From JBDTGE01 sp050742975 (lineage in GTDB: Bacteria > Actinomycetota > Actinomycetes > Mycobacteriales > Jatrophihabitantaceae): 15,765 bases of DNA. Of the stretch, positions 12,721 through 15,765 are shown one piece after another. A program made the position numbers and the translations under genes. The DNA is taken from the NCBI GenBank assembly GCA_050742975.1, contig JBOGDQ010000024.1, positions 1 to 15,765 on the forward strand, written 5' to 3'. The stretch's first letter is position 1. Every line of letters starts with the position of its first letter. The notes under the pieces are model-generated. The model saw nothing but the letters and a program-made list of their open reading frames with translations. It was not told where the DNA came from and ran no database searches.

Positions 12721-14458
12721 AGGGCTGGTCGTAGTTGCGCGGCCCAACGCTACCGGGACGTCCGGGCCAGTCGGGGGGCGCTGCGGCCCCGGTGGGCGTG
12801 GTGGGCGTAGTGGGCGCAGTGGCGCCGGTCGCGCGATGCCGCAGCGTGGTCACCGCCGCCACCGCGCCGACGATCACGCCCGCGACCCAGAAGCCGATGG
12901 CGCCACCGTTGGCCCGGCTGCTCGGCAGCGCCACACCGATCGCGGCACCGACGACCCAGGACAGCTGCAGGAACGTCTCGGAGCGGGCGAACGCGCTCGA
13001 GCGCAGCGTCTCGACGACGTCGCGCTGGATCAGCGCGTCCAGCGCGATCTTGGACAGCGCGTTGGTGATCGCGCTGATCAGCATGCCGACGATCGCGAAG
13101 GTGATGTCGAAGATGGTTGCCACCAGCAGGCACGCGACCGCCGCCACGATCGTCGAGGCGATGATCACCACCTCGGACCGGGGCAGCTTGACCTTGGTGC
13201 CGACCGCGGTGCCGAGGAAGTTGCCGGCGCCGGCCGCCACCACGACACCGCCGAGCTGGACGGCCGCCTCGAGCCCGTGCGCCGTCGACTCGACGTAGAA
13301 CGCGAGGTAGATCGTCAGCATCCCGGACAGCAGGCGCAGCACCGACTCGCCCTGCAGCGCGGTGATGATGTGCGGGTCGAAGCCGCGCGAGGCCCAGCCG
13401 TGCAGGCGCGCCAACGGCGGGACCTGTTTCTGGATCCGTGGACGCGGGGGCTCGCCGGGGTGCCGCGGCGCCGGTACCGCCGAATCGACCTGGTGCGGCA
13501 GCGTGAACGCGAAGAACGCGCAGGCGGCGAACCCGACCGCCGTGACGAGCAGGCCGAACGTGTACGAGCCGGTGAGCTTGATCAGGACGCCGACGAAACC
13601 GCCCAGCACCAGCGTCGACCCGAGACCGAAGATGGACAGCCGCGCATTGGCCTCGGTCAGCGTCATGCCCGGCGGGACCAGCCGGGGCGCCGCCGCCGCC
13701 CGCACCACGCCGTACGCCTTGGACAGCACCAGCGAGCCCAGCGCGCACGGGTACAGGATCAGCAGCTCGGTCGGGTGCCCGGCCATCACGACCGCGAGCA
13801 CGGCACGCCCGATCGCGGTGCCCGCCATCGTCCAGCGGCGCCCGTGCTGGAAACGGTCCAGGACAGGCCCGATGACGGGAGCCACCACGGCGAACGGCGC
13901 CATCGTGATCAGCAGGTAGAGCAGGACGTTCCCCCGCTGGGCACTGGTCGACGCACCGAAGAACACGGTGCCGGCCAGCGCGACGGTGATCATCGCGTCG
14001 GTGCCGTAGCTCAGCACCTGGTTCCAGATCAGCGCCGTGAGGCCGGACTGATCCGCGCCGTCGGCCTTGCTGGCCCGGATGACCCGCTTGGTGACGACGC
14101 GGGCCGCCCGGTTGGTCTGCGTGAAGGCGCCGCGGGCGATGGCCACGGCGGGCGAGGACGGCGGCCGCTGCGCGTCCCGTGCGGCGGCGGGGGTGTGATG
14201 GTAGGTCGGGTTGCCGAAGGAGTCCGGCGGCGGCTGCTCGCGCGACGGCGGCAGCTGGTGGGGCGGGTGGTAGTCGGCGGGTGGGACGTGGTTCGGCGGG
14301 TACTGCTGCGCCGGCGGGTAGTGGGCCGGCGGCTGGAATTGCTGGGGCGGGACCTCGCGGCCCGGCCCGTAACTGGTGTGGCCGGACTTGGCGAACCGCC
14401 CCCGCCCCTGCCGGCGGGGGGGCTCGCCCTGCGGTTGATCGTCACGGCGTCCGGCCAC
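12719..14458 (-). CDS. MFS-type membrane transporter with proline-rich N-terminal tail
   Basis: A 579-residue protein. Residues about 140-555 form a membrane domain with roughly 12 hydrophobic segments in major-facilitator style, with a long cytoplasmic loop near the middle (about 350-385, RHPGEPPRPRIQKQVPP). The first ~135 residues are hydrophilic, rich in Pro, Gln, His and Tyr in irregular short repeats (PPAHYPPAQQYPPNHVPP), and basic near the membrane. A disordered tail rich in Thr/Pro/Ala closes the protein. The GTG at 14458 is preferred because GGAG lies just upstream; an alternative GTG at 14482 would add eight residues. The substrate is unknown. It leads the operon with DUF2771, mqnB and mqnD, and is divergent from DUF3027 across 77 bp. 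Confidence 0.9.
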   Translation of the reverse strand: MAGRRDDQPQGEPPRRQGRGRFAKSGHTSYGPGREVPPQQFQPPAHYPPAQQYPPNHVPPADYHPPHQLPPSREQPPPDSFGNPTYHHTPAAARDAQRPPSSPAVAIARGAFTQTNRAARVVTKRVIRASKADGADQSGLTALIWNQVLSYGTDAMITVALAGTVFFGASTSAQRGNVLLYLLITMAPFAVVAPVIGPVLDRFQHGRRWTMAGTAIGRAVLAVVMAGHPTELLILYPCALGSLVLSKAYGVVRAAAAPRLVPPGMTLTEANARLSIFGLGSTLVLGGFVGVLIKLTGSYTFGLLVTAVGFAACAFFAFTLPHQVDSAVPAPRHPGEPPRPRIQKQVPPLARLHGWASRGFDPHIITALQGESVLRLLSGMLTIYLAFYVESTAHGLEAAVQLGGVVVAAGAGNFLGTAVGTKVKLPRSEVVIIASTIVAAVACLLVATIFDITFAIVGMLISAITNALSKIALDALIQRDVVETLRSSAFARSETFLQLSWVVGAAIGVALPSSRANGGAIGFWVAGVIVGAVAAVTTLRHRATGATAPTTPTTPTGAAAPPDWPGRPGSVGPRNYDQP

Positions 14459-14522
14459 GGCTCCATCCTGCCCCACCAGCACCGCCGCTCGGGCTCCGCG
14501 CGCCGCCGCCTGCGGTGATCGG

Positions 14523-14529
14523 TAACAAT
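14523..14529 (+). promoter_or_regulatory. Candidate -10 box of DUF3027 gene (leaderless)
   Basis: TAACAAT ends six bases before the GTG at 14536, the spacing expected if transcription starts at the start codon. GGGGAC between them could also serve as a weak ribosome binding site. It lies in the 77-bp divergent gap. Confidence 0.35.
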
Positions 14530-14535
14530 GGGGAC

Positions 14536-15306
14536 GTGAACACCACCGAGCTCGATGCGCCGGCGCCCGTCACCGTGGTCGGCCAGGCCGATCCGACCCT
14601 CGCCGCCGCGGTCGAACTCGCCCGCAGCGCCGCCGCTGAGGTCGGCAACGACACGGTCGGCGAGTACCTGGGCGCGCGCGGCGAGGGCGATCGGATCCTC
14701 ACGCACGCGTTCGCGACCTCGCTGCCCGGTTACCACGGCTGGCGCTGGGCCGTCACGGTCGTCCGGGCGTCCAGGTCGAAGGTGGTGACGGTCGATGACG
14801 TCGTCCTGCTGCCGGGCGAGGGTGCGCTGCTGGCTCCCGAGTGGATCCCGTGGAACGAGCGGGTCCGCGCCGGGGATCTCAGCCCGGGGGATCTGCTGCC
14901 CGCGACCGAGGACGACCCGCGGCTGGTCCCCGCCTACGCCGACCCGGGCGACCCGGCGCTGGACGCGGCGGTCAGCGTGGTCGCGCTCGAACTCGGACTC
15001 GGCCGCGAGCGGGTCATGTCCCGGGACGGTCGCCTGGACGCCGCCGAGCGCTGGCAGTCCGGCGACTTCGGCCCGGACAGCCCGATGGCGCGCCAGGCTC
15101 CCGGACGCTGCGGCACCTGCGGCTTCCTGCTGCCGCTGGCCGGCTCCCTGCAGGCTGGCTTCGGGGTGTGCGGCAACGAGATCACCGAGGCGGACGGCCG
15201 GACGGTCAGCGTCGAGTACGGCTGCGGCGCCCACTCCCAGGCCGTTGTGACCGTCCCGTCGCTGTTCGAGCTGAGCGGCGACGTCTACGACGACGACTTT
15301 GTATAA
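14536..15306 (+). CDS. DUF3027-family protein
   Basis: A 256-residue soluble protein of an actinobacterial family of unknown function. Recognisable parts: ELARSAAAEVGNDTVGEYLG near the N-terminus, HAFATSLPGYHGWRWAVTVV (57-76), DDVVLLPGEGALLAPEWIPW (87-106) and ERVMSRDGRLDAAERWQSGDFGPDSP (158-183). At the C-terminal side, Cys192-x2-Cys195, Cys212 and Cys230, with His233, look like a zinc-binding site. The family usually sits beside the transporter/DUF2771/futalosine cluster, as here. The start is GTG 14536, in a divergent promoter region; earlier in-frame starts lie inside the opposite-strand transporter gene and give low-complexity sequence. No catalytic motif identified. Confidence 0.9.
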   Translation: MNTTELDAPAPVTVVGQADPTLAAAVELARSAAAEVGNDTVGEYLGARGEGDRILTHAFATSLPGYHGWRWAVTVVRASRSKVVTVDDVVLLPGEGALLAPEWIPWNERVRAGDLSPGDLLPATEDDPRLVPAYADPGDPALDAAVSVVALELGLGRERVMSRDGRLDAAERWQSGDFGPDSPMARQAPGRCGTCGFLLPLAGSLQAGFGVCGNEITEADGRTVSVEYGCGAHSQAVVTVPSLFELSGDVYDDDFV

Positions 15307-15311
15307 GGCCG

Positions 15312-15367
15312 CCGCCGATCCCGGCGCCGCCGCTATCTATAGGGCCCCCGCCGATCCCGGCGCCGCC
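15312..15367. repeat. 20-bp direct repeat after DUF3027
   Basis: CCGCCGATCCCGGCGCCGCC occurs at 15312-15331 and identically at 15348-15367, 36 bp apart. The CTATCTATAGGG between them is AT-rich for this region. Confidence 0.75.
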
Positions 15368-15401
15368 CACTCGCAGGCTCGGGGCGGTCACCGGGATCGG
15401 C
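15350..15401 (+). terminator. Large imperfect hairpin after the DUF3027 gene
   Basis: GCCGATCCCGG (15350-15360) pairs with CCGGGATCGGC (15391-15401), and inside it CCGCCC (15363-15368) can pair with GGGCGG (15382-15387). It begins 44 bases after the stop codon. No T-run follows, as is common for actinobacterial terminators. A terminator or mRNA-stabilising stem is likely. Confidence 0.4.
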
Positions 15402-15466
15402 ACACGACTTCGTCGTGAGTTCGCGGCGGGTGGTGGGTCGCCTAGCGCTCCGCCGGGGACGTCACC
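15398..15466 (-). repeat. Diverged inverted copy of the 130-bp repeat
   Basis: Read in reverse complement, this stretch aligns to 15507-15574 of the first tandem unit with almost the same length (69 against 68 bp). Shared blocks, in matching order and spacing, are CGGCAC-x-CGACTTCGTCG, GCTCCGCCGGGG (15447-15458) and TCACC (15462-15466). The middle is poorly conserved. It contains the hairpin CACGAC-TTC-GTCGTG (15403-15417). Confidence 0.6.
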
Positions 15467-15496
15467 GACCTCAACCCGAGTGGCCCGTGAGCGGTG

Positions 15497-15765
15497 CCAC
15501 AGGTGTGGTGAGAGCCCCGGCGGAGCGGGGCGTAACCAGGATCTGGCCGCCTGTCGCGACGAAGTCGCGTGCCGGCCGTGGTGTCCGCCGGAGCTTGCGA
15601 GTGGTGGCGCCGTGGTTGGTTGCGGCCCACAGGTGTGGTGAGAACCCCGGCGGAGCGCGGCGTGACCAGGATCTGGCCGCCTGTCGCGGCGAAGTCGCGT
15701 GCCGGCCGTGGTGTCCGCCCGAGCTTGCGAGTGGCGGCGCCGTGGTTGGTTGCGGGCCACAGGTG
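15497..15765. repeat. 130-bp tandem repeat, two full units and start of a third
   Basis: Unit 1 spans 15497-15626, unit 2 15627-15756, and a third begins at 15757 and leaves the window; each opens with CCACAGGTG. The two full units differ at seven positions, about 95% identical. Each has a small hairpin: CGCGAC-GAA-GTCGCG in unit 1 (15555-15569), and in unit 2 the A-to-G change keeps the pairing as a wobble. 130 is not a multiple of 3, so the units cannot be a protein repeat. No gene is supported between 15307 and the end. Confidence 0.9.

Noticed and set aside
15206..15760. Minus-strand frame across the terminal repeats
   Set aside because: It runs through a 130-bp repeat that is not a multiple of three and into the end of DUF3027 on the other strand; composition is Arg/Pro/Gly-rich.
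15497..15765. CRISPR array
   Set aside because: Units are 130 bp and contiguous, similar along their whole length, with no variable spacers and no cas genes.

Overview
The window is about 15.8 kb of very GC-rich DNA with actinobacterial character. It has GTG starts, ATGA/GTGA-type stop/start overlaps, lipoproteins of mycobacterial/streptomycete families, an XPB-type helicase, DUF3027 and DUF2771 proteins, and two enzymes of the futalosine route to menaquinone (mqnB, mqnD). Mycobacteria use the classical Men route, so this points to a Frankia/Jatrophihabitans/Streptomyces-like actinomycete. The exact genus is inference; no rRNA or tRNA is present to settle it.

Layout. Positions 1-839 hold the 3' end of an unrecognised gene. 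Facing it is a two-gene minus-strand unit: an LppX/LprAFG-family lipoprotein and a DinB-like metalloprotein (709-2057). A small toxin-antitoxin patch follows (2087-2773): an intact MazE-like/MazF pair with what looks like the last ~50 codons of a VapC toxin directly behind it. Next comes XPB helicase (2828-4504), transcribed divergently from a four- to five-helix membrane protein (4629-5147). Positions 5157-9936 are a minus-strand run: a small membrane protein, a 68-residue protein, a large helicase-associated (Helicase_C_3) protein, then a NarL-type two-component pair (kinase and response regulator).

Divergent from that run is a cold-shock-domain protein with a C-terminal helical extension (10065-10457). 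A perfect 12-bp hairpin lies in its probable mRNA leader. A 288-bp intergenic stretch packed with palindromes and short tandem repeats follows. Then a tightly coupled minus-strand operon reads MFS-like transporter, DUF2771 lipoprotein, mqnB, mqnD (14458 down to 10746), with DUF3027 divergent at 14536-15306. The window ends in non-coding DNA carrying a 130-bp tandem repeat and a diverged inverted copy of part of it.

How the genes fit together. MqnB removes hypoxanthine from futalosine, and MqnD makes 1,4-dihydroxy-6-naphthoate from the later cyclic intermediate, so the operon serves menaquinone synthesis. The genes for MqnA and MqnC are not in the window. XPB and the Helicase_C_3 protein suggest DNA repair or transcription-linked helicase functions. 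No complete new defence or mobile system is visible. The least explained signals are repeat-like: a ~53-bp palindrome inside the mqnB coding sequence, the hairpin cluster downstream of cspA, the cspA leader hairpin and the terminal 130-bp repeat.
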